From positions 23,345-87,344 of the forward strand of contig JABXHM010000026.1 in the NCBI GenBank assembly GCA_013373625.1: DNA of 64,000 bases, read 5' to 3'. Source of the stretch: Alteromonadaceae bacterium. Lineage in GTDB: Bacteria; Pseudomonadota; Gammaproteobacteria; Enterobacterales; Alteromonadaceae. This document shows, piece by piece, positions 55,481 through 64,000 of the stretch. A program made the position numbers and the translations under genes. The notes beneath the pieces were generated by a model. The model ran no database searches. It was not told where the DNA came from and saw only the letters and a program-made list of their open reading frames with translations. How positions within the stretch are numbered: the stretch's first letter is position 1; each line of letters begins with the position of its first letter.

Positions 55481-55552
55481 TCGATGATTGAACGGGCTTT
55501 TAAGCCCTAAAGCGGGTGTTTCACACCCAGATTTTGACGATTCGGAGCAAAC

Positions 55553-56884
55553 ATGCAGTTATCTTCAATTGCCTGCTTTACTGGTATTTTTACTATTTTC
55601 TGGTCAGTGAATGCCTCGAGCGCCACGCCGACCAAACAACAACCTCAGTTACCCAAATTGATCGAGGCTGCACTGGCTCATGACTATGTGTTGCAGCAAA
55701 GCCGTGACAATGAACAAGCCACAGAGTCGCGGCGCGACGCCGTCCAGGCTCTGCCCGACCCACGTGTATCAATGAGTGTTGTCAATGTCCCTACCGATGG
55801 CTACGCCCTCAATGAGCAAGCCATGACACAGCTTAAGGTCGGCATGAGTCAGCGTCTGCCTCGCGGCAACGCTGTTGCCTTGCAACGACAAGCATTGCGA
55901 GCTACAGCAACCAGGTATCCAGCACTGCGGGCACAACGTGCTGCCGAAGTCAGCCGTGATATGACCAACATTTGGACCGATATCATTGTATTGCACAGTA
56001 GTGCCAGTCTGATCAAACAACAAACCAGACTGCTCGGACAACTCAACACGGCGGTAGAAAATCGCTATGCGAGTTCATCTGGCGCAACCCAGTATGATGT
56101 AATCAGTATGGAGCTATTAGTCACCGGGTTAGCCGACCGTCTGGAGTCGGTGCAAGCAAAACAGCAGTCAGCCATTGCCAGCCTCGGTAATTGGTTACCT
56201 GAATCAATGCAGGCCAGGATCACCAACTTAACGCCTAATAGAGCAGATAATCAGTGGTTACAAGCGTATATAGCACAATCTTTACTTGAGCCAGCGCCCC
56301 AACGGCTTGTTGAACGTCTGCAGCAACATCCTCAGTTGCTCGCTCAGAATGCCAGTATCCAGGTACAACAACTCAAACAACAACAGGTAGCAGAAACCTT
56401 TAAACCGCAATGGGAAATCAATGCCAGTTATGCCTACCGTCAGGATGATCCGCACAATACTTCACGTGCCGATTTTGTCTCGCTGGGGGTGAGTGTTGAT
56501 ATTCCCCTTTTCTCCGCACGGGTTAAAAACGCTGCGCTTGCGGCCAGTATTTCATCCACAGCCAGCATGCAAACTGAAAAACGCCTTATCATTCAGCAAT
56601 TGTTGAGCAAAGTTAAGCAGCTCTATGCCCGCTACCCGGTTTTACGTTCCCGCCTGGCGCGCTATCAAACTAAGCTACTGCCGCTACGCCAGCAACACTA
56701 CGATGCTGCACTCAATGCTTACACCAGTGCCAATGGCGGTATTTCAGACATACTGCAAAGCCAACTGGCGCTGATTGACGACCGTATGAAGCTGCTTTCT
56801 TTACAGGGCGATATGGCCAAACTTATGAGCGACCTGAATTACTATCTTTCCCCCGCCGCCAGGCTTGCGGAGACTGCACTATGA
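55553..56884 (+). CDS. TolC-family outer membrane channel, CusC-like
   Basis: The 443-residue protein has a signal peptide (no lipobox, unlike E. coli CusC) and two OEP repeats typical of TolC-family factors: LPDPRVSMSVVNVPTDGY and the coiled region near EVSRDMTNIWTDIIVL in the first, SLGVSVDIPLFSAR in the second. It should form the outer duct of the efflux pump. It overlaps the CusB-like gene by four bases. Individual helix-rich segments are Gln-rich. Confidence 0.88.
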   Translation: MQLSSIACFTGIFTIFWSVNASSATPTKQQPQLPKLIEAALAHDYVLQQSRDNEQATESRRDAVQALPDPRVSMSVVNVPTDGYALNEQAMTQLKVGMSQRLPRGNAVALQRQALRATATRYPALRAQRAAEVSRDMTNIWTDIIVLHSSASLIKQQTRLLGQLNTAVENRYASSSGATQYDVISMELLVTGLADRLESVQAKQQSAIASLGNWLPESMQARITNLTPNRADNQWLQAYIAQSLLEPAPQRLVERLQQHPQLLAQNASIQVQQLKQQQVAETFKPQWEINASYAYRQDDPHNTSRADFVSLGVSVDIPLFSARVKNAALAASISSTASMQTEKRLIIQQLLSKVKQLYARYPVLRSRLARYQTKLLPLRQQHYDAALNAYTSANGGISDILQSQLALIDDRMKLLSLQGDMAKLMSDLNYYLSPAARLAETAL

Positions 56885-58620
56885 ATCGTTTTATCCTTCC
56901 AGTCGTTACCCTGATGCTTGGCCTCGCTGCAGGTTATTGGTTATTGCCCGATGAACGAGCACCAATGCCAGCGCATGACAGCGGGAAAAATGACCAGGAA
57001 ATTCTTTACTGGGTGGCTCCCATGGACGCCAGTTTTCGTCGCGACAAACCCGGTAAATCGCCGATGGGCATGAACCTGGTACCTGTGTATGCCAACCAGA
57101 CAAGCGCTGCCCAACAACCTGGCACAGTATCGGTATCTGCAGCAATTGAGCAGAGTATGGGGGTAACTACCAGCCGCGCTGAGCGCCGCGAACTCTCGCA
57201 AACAATAACCGCCAGCGGCGTGGTTGAACTTGCCGAGGATAAACTCATACATATTCACCCCAGGGTCAGCGGTTGGATAGAATCACTGACAGTCACTACA
57301 GATGGACAGCCGGTAACTCGTGGCGACACTCTCTATACCTTGTACTCTCCTGAACTGGTCAATGCGCAGGAAGAGTATCTGCTTGCCCGATCGCGCGGTA
57401 GTCAGTCACTGATCAATGCGGCCAGAGCTCGTTTGGCCGCCTTACAATTTCCCCCGTCACTGATTGAGCAGCTCAACAATAGCAACCAGGTCATGCAGCA
57501 GGTGGCATTCAAAGTGCCGCAAAATGGCTTTGTGGCAAACCTGAATATTCGCCCCGGTTTTTATGTAGAGCCCGGTACAACAATGATGGAAATTGCCAAC
57601 CTGGATGAAGTCTGGCTTCATGCTGATGTACCGCAACGTTTTGCCGATACATTAATTAAAGGCGACACTGCAACCGTATCCCTGGGTACTTATCCCCATC
57701 AACAACTGACCGCCACAGTAGACTTCATTTATCCACAGTTAGATGCCCGCAGCAGAACCCTTAAAGTACGTCTGATCCTGGCCAATAACAATGCACAGCT
57801 AAAACCGCAGATGTTTGCCGCCGTGCATTTTAGCAGCAAAGCCGATAAGCCGGTGCTGAGTATTCCGCGCACAGCGCTTATTCGCACAGCCACCAATACC
57901 CGGGTTGTACTGGCGCTGGGCAATGGTCATTATCGTTCAGCGCCTGTTACCATCGGGCAGTTAACATCGCAGTATGCCGAGGTAACATCAGGTCTTGCAG
58001 TTGGCGACATGGTCGTTACTAACGGCCTGTTCCTGATTGATTCTGAAAGCGCCATCGATGCCGATTTAGATCGTATCGCGCCCATATCGACAGATTCACT
58101 GTGGGTGCCAATGCCAATTGATGCCGTTGATATAGCAGCCCGAACCCTTACGGCACAACATCCGGCTGTTGAGGCATGGAACTGGCCAGCCATGACCATG
58201 GATTTTACGCTGGCAAAAAACGTCGACATAAACACACTGTCAGCAGGCATGTTAATTGACGCCGAACTGACCCGCACAGAAGGTATGGCACACATTAGCA
58301 ATATTGATCCCAGTAGCATTCAGACAGGGGTGCAATCAGCCAGTGCAGCCGGCGTGATCAACAGTGTTAATACCACCAATAACACCCTTAACATTTCCCG
58401 CGGCCCCATTGAAAAGTGGGGGCGTGGTCCGGCTACCATGGACTTTATTCTGAGCGGAACACTGACTAACAACACAGCCCGCAGCGCAACGCCGGCGTTA
58501 AATCCCGGCGAATCAGTTCGTTTCACTTTCGAGATTCGCGGTGATGACTTTGTGATCACGCAGATTGAAACCACAACTGCTCCTGCCATGGACATGTCAA
58601 ACGACATGCGCCAGCATTAG
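56881..58620 (+). CDS. cusB: CusB-like periplasmic adaptor with two C-terminal CusF-like domains
   Basis: This adaptor links the pump to the outer channel and funnels Cu(I)/Ag(I). After an N-terminal anchor (residues 1-22) come a heavy-metal-binding motif (WVAPMDASFRRDKPGKSPMG, near residues 44-63), the barrel-sandwich and beta-barrel domains (about 100-390), then a CusF-like domain with NWPAMTMDF whose H427, W435, M438 and M440 align with the E. coli CusF ligands. A second CusF-like domain follows (about 490-565) with R507, R515, A518 and M520 at these positions, so it keeps one of four. At 579 residues it is longer than E. coli CusB (407). Confidence 0.92.
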   Translation: MNRFILPVVTLMLGLAAGYWLLPDERAPMPAHDSGKNDQEILYWVAPMDASFRRDKPGKSPMGMNLVPVYANQTSAAQQPGTVSVSAAIEQSMGVTTSRAERRELSQTITASGVVELAEDKLIHIHPRVSGWIESLTVTTDGQPVTRGDTLYTLYSPELVNAQEEYLLARSRGSQSLINAARARLAALQFPPSLIEQLNNSNQVMQQVAFKVPQNGFVANLNIRPGFYVEPGTTMMEIANLDEVWLHADVPQRFADTLIKGDTATVSLGTYPHQQLTATVDFIYPQLDARSRTLKVRLILANNNAQLKPQMFAAVHFSSKADKPVLSIPRTALIRTATNTRVVLALGNGHYRSAPVTIGQLTSQYAEVTSGLAVGDMVVTNGLFLIDSESAIDADLDRIAPISTDSLWVPMPIDAVDIAARTLTAQHPAVEAWNWPAMTMDFTLAKNVDINTLSAGMLIDAELTRTEGMAHISNIDPSSIQTGVQSASAAGVINSVNTTNNTLNISRGPIEKWGRGPATMDFILSGTLTNNTARSATPALNPGESVRFTFEIRGDDFVITQIETTTAPAMDMSNDMRQH

Positions 58621-58632
58621 ACGGATCCTACT

Positions 58633-61600
58633 ATGATTACCAAGATTATAAACTGGTCACTACATAACCGGGTACTGGTGTTGCTCGCAGCTGTTATGCT
58701 TACCGGTGGTGGCATTTGGTCGGTTAAACAAACGCCAGTGGATGCTATCCCGGACCTGTCGGATGTACAGGTTATTATTCAAACCAGCTATCCGGGCCAG
58801 GCGCCGTCTGTGGTGGAGCAACAAGTGACGTATCCGCTGACGTCGGCATTGCTCTCGGTGCCTGGTGCCCATACTGTGCGCGGGTTTTCGTTTTATGGCG
58901 ATTCCTATGTCTATGTTCTGTTTGATGATGATACCGATATGTATTGGGCTCGTTCACGTGTTCTTGAATACTTGTCGCAGGTTTCGCCAGACCTGCCTGC
59001 ATCAGCGCGGCCCCGCTTAGGCCCTGATGCGACCGGGGTTGGCTGGGTGTATATGTACGCACTCAGTGATCCTGGTGGCCGGCATGATATTGCACAACTT
59101 ACCAGTATCCAGGACTGGTATCTCAGGTTTGCCTTACAGTCGGTCCCGGGTGTGGCTGAAGTCGCCACTGTCGGCGGTATGAAAAAACAGTATCAAATAG
59201 TCGTTGACCCTATTGCCCTTGACGCCTTTAACCTTTCGCTGGCCCGGCTTGAGCAGGCAGTCCGGCAAAGTAATCAGGAAGCCGGCGCTTCCGTCATTGA
59301 AATGGCTGAAGCCGAATATATGGTCACCGTAAGCGGTTATGCAGAAACAGTAGATGATATACGCCAGATTACCCTTATGGTGTTACCAAACGGCACGCCG
59401 GTTACGCTTGGCGATGTGGCAGAGGTCAGGATAGGTCCGGCCCCCCGGCGTGGGGTGGCCGAACTGAATGGCAAAGGCGAAACGGTTGGCGGCATCATTG
59501 TGATGCGGCACAATGAGAATGCCCAGCACACTATCGATGGTGTAAAAGCAAAGCTTGAGTCATTAAAAGCAGGTTTACCCGACGGCGTTGTTATTACACC
59601 GGTGTATGACCGCTCCAACCTGATCACCAGTGCCATTGATAATTTATGGCAAAAACTCCTTGAAGAACTGCTCATTGTTGCGCTGATATGCGGCTTATTT
59701 TTACTGCACCTGCGCAGTGCCATAGTGGCGTTGGTTAGCCTGCCTTTAGGTATTTTAAGTGCCTTTTTGCTCATGCACTGGCAGGGAATTAATGCCAACA
59801 TTATGTCACTGGGCGGCATTGCTATTGCTATAGGTGCAATGACCGACGGCGCCATAGTGATGATTGAAAATTTTCATAAGCACCTGGAGCAAGCAGCACC
59901 CGACGCAGATCGCTGGCAACTCGTAAGCCGGGCTACCGGTGAAGTGGGGCCGGCGTTATTTTTTAGTTTACTGATTATTACGGTGAGTTTTTTACCGGTG
60001 TTTATTCTCGAGGCGCAGGAAGGACGAATGTTTGCGCCTCTGGCCTATACCAAAACCTTTGCGATGGCAGCGTCGGCCGGACTGGCTATCACCCTGATCC
60101 CGGTGTTGATTGGTTATCTGATTAAAGGCAAAGTCATTGCAGAGCAGCGTAACCCGGTTAACCGATTCACGCAGGCCATATACCAGCCGGTATTAAAGCG
60201 GGTATTGCGCTTTCCCAAGTGTACCTTAGCGCTTGCTTTTCTTATTACCGCAGCAGGGCTTTATCCGCTATCTAAGCTCGGTAGTGAGTTTATGCCACCT
60301 CTGGACGAAGGTGACCTTATGTACATGCCCACCACCTATGCAGGTATATCCATTGGTGAAGCTCGTCACATACTGCAGCAAACCGATAAATTAATTGCCA
60401 CACTGCCTGAAGTAGACACCGTATTCGGTAAAGTCGGACGCGCTGAAACCGCCACCGATCCGGCCCCGCTAACCATGATTGAAACCTTTATTCAGCTCAA
60501 ACCCAGGTCGGCCTGGCGCGATGGCATGACCAGCCAGGTTTTACGTGCTGAACTTAACCGGATAGTGTCTTTCCCCGGGCTCACTAACGCCTGGGTAATG
60601 CCTATACAAACCCGTATCGATATGCTCGCCACAGGCATTAAAACACCCCTGGGAATTAAGGTTTCAGGGGCCGACGTTAAGCAAATCGAAGCTATCGGCA
60701 CCCAGATAGAAAAGCTCTTAACGCCCCTCGAAGGCACTGAGTCAGTCTATGCTGAACGTGTGGCCGGGGCCCGCTATATTCAGGTTAATATTAACCGCCA
60801 GGCGCTGGGACGATATGGTATGACCGTGGCTGACATTCAGCAGGTAATCAGCCTTGCCGTAGGGGGTAACACCCTTACCAGCACGGTGGAAGGAATAGCG
60901 CGTTACAGCGTTAATTTGCGCTATCCACAGCAGTATCGAAACAGCCCCGAGGCATTGACAAACTTACCGTTTGTGACGCCCCGTGGTGAACGCATAACTC
61001 TGGGCGATGTCACTGAAGTCAGTATTGCTGATGGCCCACCAGCGCTAAAGAGTGAAAATGCCCAACTTACTGGCTATATTTTTATCGATGTGAGTAAAAT
61101 TGATATCGACACTTATGTTAACCAAGCCCAAGCGCTATTTAATCAGGAACTGGAGTTGCCAGCCGGTTACACTCTGCAGTGGGCAGGTCAGTACGAGTAT
61201 CTGCAGCGTGCCATGCGTAAGCTGACATTTGTTGTACCACTGACACTGGCTGTTATCGTGATTTTACTGTTTATGAGTTTCCGGCGCTTTAGTGATGTTG
61301 CACTGATCCTCGGTACCTTACCGCTGGCATTAACAGGCGGCATCTGGCTGCTTTATGCATTGCAATATAACTTGTCGGTTGCTGTTGGTGTGGGCTTTAT
61401 TGCTCTGGCCGGGGTTGCCGTGGAAATTGGCGTTATTATGGTGATTTATCTCAACAGTAACAGCCTTGGAGTCAACAATGACAAACAGCTTACTGCTGCC
61501 ATTGAAGCCGGTGCATTGCAACGGGTACGGCCGGTATTAATGACCGTACTGACTGTTATGATTGGTTTGATGCCAGTAATGTGGGGCCGTGGTACTGGCT

Positions 61601-61725
61601 CTGAAATCATGAGCCGCATTGCAGCGCCCATGGTGGGCGGCATGGCCAGTGCATTGCTTCTTTCCTTACTGGTCATTCCTGCCGGTTTCTATCTTATTAA
61701 GCGCCGCCAACTGCGGCGCGAATAA
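58633..61725 (+). CDS. cusA: Copper/silver efflux RND transporter CusA
   Basis: CusA is the inner-membrane pump of the HME-RND class, using proton motive force. The 1030-residue protein (E. coli 1047) has twelve predicted membrane segments and large periplasmic loops after segments 1 and 7. The methionine sites that bind Cu(I)/Ag(I) in CusA are conserved in GDLMYMP, PLTMIETFIQLKPRSAWRDGM and TRIDMLATGIKTPLGIKVSG. This fits monovalent metals better than CzcA-type divalent ones. It follows cusB by 12 bases and ends three bases before a convergent hydrolase gene. Confidence 0.95.
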   Translation: MITKIINWSLHNRVLVLLAAVMLTGGGIWSVKQTPVDAIPDLSDVQVIIQTSYPGQAPSVVEQQVTYPLTSALLSVPGAHTVRGFSFYGDSYVYVLFDDDTDMYWARSRVLEYLSQVSPDLPASARPRLGPDATGVGWVYMYALSDPGGRHDIAQLTSIQDWYLRFALQSVPGVAEVATVGGMKKQYQIVVDPIALDAFNLSLARLEQAVRQSNQEAGASVIEMAEAEYMVTVSGYAETVDDIRQITLMVLPNGTPVTLGDVAEVRIGPAPRRGVAELNGKGETVGGIIVMRHNENAQHTIDGVKAKLESLKAGLPDGVVITPVYDRSNLITSAIDNLWQKLLEELLIVALICGLFLLHLRSAIVALVSLPLGILSAFLLMHWQGINANIMSLGGIAIAIGAMTDGAIVMIENFHKHLEQAAPDADRWQLVSRATGEVGPALFFSLLIITVSFLPVFILEAQEGRMFAPLAYTKTFAMAASAGLAITLIPVLIGYLIKGKVIAEQRNPVNRFTQAIYQPVLKRVLRFPKCTLALAFLITAAGLYPLSKLGSEFMPPLDEGDLMYMPTTYAGISIGEARHILQQTDKLIATLPEVDTVFGKVGRAETATDPAPLTMIETFIQLKPRSAWRDGMTSQVLRAELNRIVSFPGLTNAWVMPIQTRIDMLATGIKTPLGIKVSGADVKQIEAIGTQIEKLLTPLEGTESVYAERVAGARYIQVNINRQALGRYGMTVADIQQVISLAVGGNTLTSTVEGIARYSVNLRYPQQYRNSPEALTNLPFVTPRGERITLGDVTEVSIADGPPALKSENAQLTGYIFIDVSKIDIDTYVNQAQALFNQELELPAGYTLQWAGQYEYLQRAMRKLTFVVPLTLAVIVILLFMSFRRFSDVALILGTLPLALTGGIWLLYALQYNLSVAVGVGFIALAGVAVEIGVIMVIYLNSNSLGVNNDKQLTAAIEAGALQRVRPVLMTVLTVMIGLMPVMWGRGTGSEIMSRIAAPMVGGMASALLLSLLVIPAGFYLIKRRQLRRE

Positions 61726-61728
61726 TGA

Positions 61729-62757
61729 TTACAGGGCAAATTCGACAAATCCCCGCAGCGCTCTGGCCATTGGGAAAAACTGCGGATTCACTTGCGGCAC
61801 CGCGCAGGTCTCACTGAGATCGGCGCGGCGTTTATCAAAATTCATTTTTTCCAGCAATAAGCGGTTAACCACCAGATCGGCATGACACAACTGGTGCTCA
61901 GCATCAATCACATAAAAAGTATTGTCTGCGTCGACATAATCTAACAAGTCTATGACACCTTCAATAGGAGTAGTTTGATCAACCTGGGAATGACTAATAA
62001 ACACCGGCACAGTTATTCTTTGCCCCTCATCCAGTCGCTGGCGAATTCCACGAATTAAATCCATCAGTTCCAGGCCGGCAAAACTGGCAACATTAGGATA
62101 TTTATGTGGATTGGGCCCCGCCGTCTGATAGTCGCCGTCGAGTAATTTAGCCAGTGATTTGATACCCCATATACGCGATAACGCTTCCACATTACTGTTC
62201 AGCGCTAATGCACCAGAGAACAGCAAAAGTCCATTAACATGGTCAGGGTGTTGCAGATAATAATCTACCGACAACGCACCGCCGGTTGAAAACCCGCCAA
62301 GGGTGACTTTATCGGTGTATTCAAGCGCCAGTGCTACGACGTCATCTAAATGCGCTTGCCAGCGCTCTGCCAACTGCTCATCAGCCATATCTGCCGCTGC
62401 ATTTCTTAAACCGTGACCGGGTAACAGTGGCGCAACAACCGTATAGCCTGAGTCGAACAACTCGCTGGCAATAGCAGTGACAAAAAAAGGCGAATCACTG
62501 AGACCATGAGTCAGCACGACAATTGGGCTATCAGCATCGTGAAACAACACAAAAGGCGCATTGCCATCACTACGCAGTACCTCAGAGCACACGGCATAGC
62601 GATTTGGGGTGCTGTCCATACATTTTTGCGTGGTGCCAAGCTCAGCCGTATAAAGTGCTTTGAAAGACTGGTTAAAGTCAAACTGAGTCTGAGCTGCTGC
62701 ACAGCAAGACAAGGTGGCCAACGCCAACCAGCAAATCATTTTAATTACCGACAACAA
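61729..62757 (-). CDS. Secreted alpha/beta hydrolase
   Basis: The 342-residue protein has a signal peptide (about residues 1-22, IKMICWLALATLSCCAAAQ) and an alpha/beta-hydrolase core: oxyanion region VVLTHGLSDSPFF near residue 85, nucleophile elbow GFSTGG (Ser) near residue 155, a catalytic Asp candidate in FISHSQVDQTTPI and a His in DAEHQLCHAD. It resembles carboxylesterases or monoglyceride lipases. Substrate is not known. It is convergent with cusA, on the same strand as the M20 peptidase upstream. Confidence 0.85.
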   Translation of the reverse strand: MLSVIKMICWLALATLSCCAAAQTQFDFNQSFKALYTAELGTTQKCMDSTPNRYAVCSEVLRSDGNAPFVLFHDADSPIVVLTHGLSDSPFFVTAIASELFDSGYTVVAPLLPGHGLRNAAADMADEQLAERWQAHLDDVVALALEYTDKVTLGGFSTGGALSVDYYLQHPDHVNGLLLFSGALALNSNVEALSRIWGIKSLAKLLDGDYQTAGPNPHKYPNVASFAGLELMDLIRGIRQRLDEGQRITVPVFISHSQVDQTTPIEGVIDLLDYVDADNTFYVIDAEHQLCHADLVVNRLLLEKMNFDKRRADLSETCAVPQVNPQFFPMARALRGFVEFAL

Positions 62758-62818
62758 ATCACTCCTTCGGTCAGGTTAATGTCGACTACTATGGCGACCC
62801 AATCGAATAATTGCAATA

Positions 62819-64000
62819 TCAATGCTCATCTGAATCAGTCTGCTCATACAGGCGTGACATTAATATTGCCGCGCGCTTAGCCTGTGACGCCAGGGCACTG
62901 ACAATCGCCGTTTCATTAACCGTATGGCCGGCCGTTCCGCTCATGCCCAAACCATCAAGTGCCATGTTCACATATTCACTGGTAAACGACACATCGGCAG
63001 CCCCCGCATTGAGTGGGTTTACTGCAGTGACTTTACCCTGACCCAAATCATCACTAACAGCACTGTACAGGCTCAACAATTCTTTATTGCCAGCTTTAGG
63101 AGCAAGCGGCGGATACCCTTCACCGACTTCCAGTACAGCGCTGGTTTTTGGCAGGTTTTGTTCAACAAGAGCCCGCATTTTATGTTTCACCCGAGTGAGT
63201 TGTTCAAGCGACAGGGCTCGAATATCACCGGTCACTACGGCATGTTCAGCCACCACATTATTTTTACCAAACGTCGTACCACTATTCGTTCCTTTATCGT
63301 GTGACACTTGCGTTCCACCTATAATTCGCCCAGGGTTAAACGTAAGTAAACGTTCACTTCTCAACTCTTCATAAAAACGGGTGAGTATTCTGGCCGCCTC
63401 ATAGATTGCTCCGGCACCCACCGCGGGTTTAAACACCTGAGACGAATGTGCTGGCGTTCCGGTAACTGTGAGTGTCCAGTCAACCGAGCCGCGTCGTGAA
63501 ATATTTGCCGTGTTAGGATTACCGTCGCCATTTTCAAACCCGAGGGCAATATCAGCCCACTTTGCCCCGTCAACCAGGGCTTTCTTTGATAACGCCAACG
63601 GCCGGCCGCTAAGTTCTTCGTCGCCGGTCAGCACAACCATGATATTCATCGATTGTAGCTTCCCGACTTCATGAAGCGCTTTAAGAGCTTCTAACATTAT
63701 CTGGTTACCGCCTTTCATATCGGCAACCCCCGGACCTTTAATGTGATTGTCGTCAACACGCGTGAAACGCTGAAACGGGCTGTCTGGTTCGAATACCGTA
63801 TCGAGGTGACCAATCAGCAGCAGTTTGGGCCCAACGCCGCCTTCGAGTTTAGCAATCAGATGCCCGGCGCGATTAAAATCACTACCGTCCTCAAACCTCA
63901 CATCAAAACCCAAAGACGCATACTCCGGCATTAGTAAGTCGGCCACTTTCTTAACCCCGGCGAAATTCATCGTGCCACTGTTAATGTTGACACTTTTCTC
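62819..64000 (-). CDS. M20 family metallopeptidase (partial, N-terminus cut by window edge)
   Basis: The reading frame is open through the right window edge, so the true start lies beyond 64000; the residues just inside it (EKSVNINSGT) continue the family sequence. It resembles glutamate carboxypeptidase/CPG2-type M20A enzymes, which use two zinc ions. Visible metal sites are IGHLDTVFEPDSPF (His, Asp), GPGVADMKGG (Asp) and VLTGDEELSG (Glu pair), with the dimerisation domain in the middle (VTGTPAHSSQVFKPAVGAG). The C-terminal His of the metal site is in SGTAGHTVNE. Substrate and localisation cannot be read; the upstream signal region is missing. Confidence 0.9.
   Translation of the reverse strand, partial: EKSVNINSGTMNFAGVKKVADLLMPEYASLGFDVRFEDGSDFNRAGHLIAKLEGGVGPKLLLIGHLDTVFEPDSPFQRFTRVDDNHIKGPGVADMKGGNQIMLEALKALHEVGKLQSMNIMVVLTGDEELSGRPLALSKKALVDGAKWADIALGFENGDGNPNTANISRRGSVDWTLTVTGTPAHSSQVFKPAVGAGAIYEAARILTRFYEELRSERLLTFNPGRIIGGTQVSHDKGTNSGTTFGKNNVVAEHAVVTGDIRALSLEQLTRVKHKMRALVEQNLPKTSAVLEVGEGYPPLAPKAGNKELLSLYSAVSDDLGQGKVTAVNPLNAGAADVSFTSEYVNMALDGLGMSGTAGHTVNETAIVSALASQAKRAAILMSRLYEQTDSDEH

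Overview
The window is chromosomal DNA from a marine gammaproteobacterium, most likely an alteromonad (Alteromonadaceae or a close relative). The evidence is the protein-level resemblance of MutS, SrmB, LeuABCD and the dcw genes to gammaproteobacterial versions, the GspA/GspB, SapC-family and PEP-CTERM genes, a FliK-like/FlhB-C pair beside ccmA, and the gene orders mutS/pncC/recA and lpxC-M23 peptidase-secA-mutT. No tRNA, rRNA, insertion sequence, phage or CRISPR was seen. Most of the window is core genome.

Layout. 1-3.5 kb: the start of ccmA (minus, cut by the left edge), divergent from a FliK-like gene overlapping a free-standing FlhB C-terminal domain gene. 3.5-8 kb: recA (minus, with a LexA-box promoter and terminator), pncC (minus) and divergent mutS. 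8-12.4 kb: pyrG, eno, an unrecognised 230-residue ORF and a decayed gene fragment. 12.6-17.6 kb: the leuABCD operon behind a leader peptide and attenuator. 17.7-21 kb: an HD-GYP protein with a damaged HD motif, convergent with gspB and gspA; GspB and the HD-GYP protein share their N-terminal domain. 21-27.7 kb: cca, srmB, rdgB, hemW, a chemoreceptor and mutT. 27.8-49.6 kb: secA, an M23 peptidase, lpxC and the complete division and cell wall cluster, transcribed leftward from mraZ to ftsZ with mostly overlapping genes. 49.8-54.8 kb: modF, a SapC-family gene, a lipoprotein M19 dipeptidase and a PEP-CTERM protein, separated by long non-coding gaps. 55-61.7 kb: a copper/silver efflux operon (Cys-rich secreted protein, CusC-, CusB- and CusA-like) whose CusB carries two C-terminal CusF-like domains. 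61.7-64 kb: a secreted alpha/beta hydrolase and an M20 peptidase cut by the right edge.

How the genes work together. The dcw genes make lipid II (murE, murF, mraY, murD, murG, murC, ddl) and the divisome (ftsL, ftsI, ftsW, ftsQ, ftsA, ftsZ); lpxC adds the committed step of lipid A synthesis and secA the export motor. The leu operon carries a textbook attenuation device, the recA promoter a LexA site, and the mraZ promoter a MraZ-type repeat operator. I found no clear multi-gene system that is wholly new. The best leads are the FliK-like/FlhB-C pair, the domain shared by GspB and its HD-GYP neighbour, the double-CusF CusB, and the unrecognised gene and pseudogene remnant between eno and leuA.
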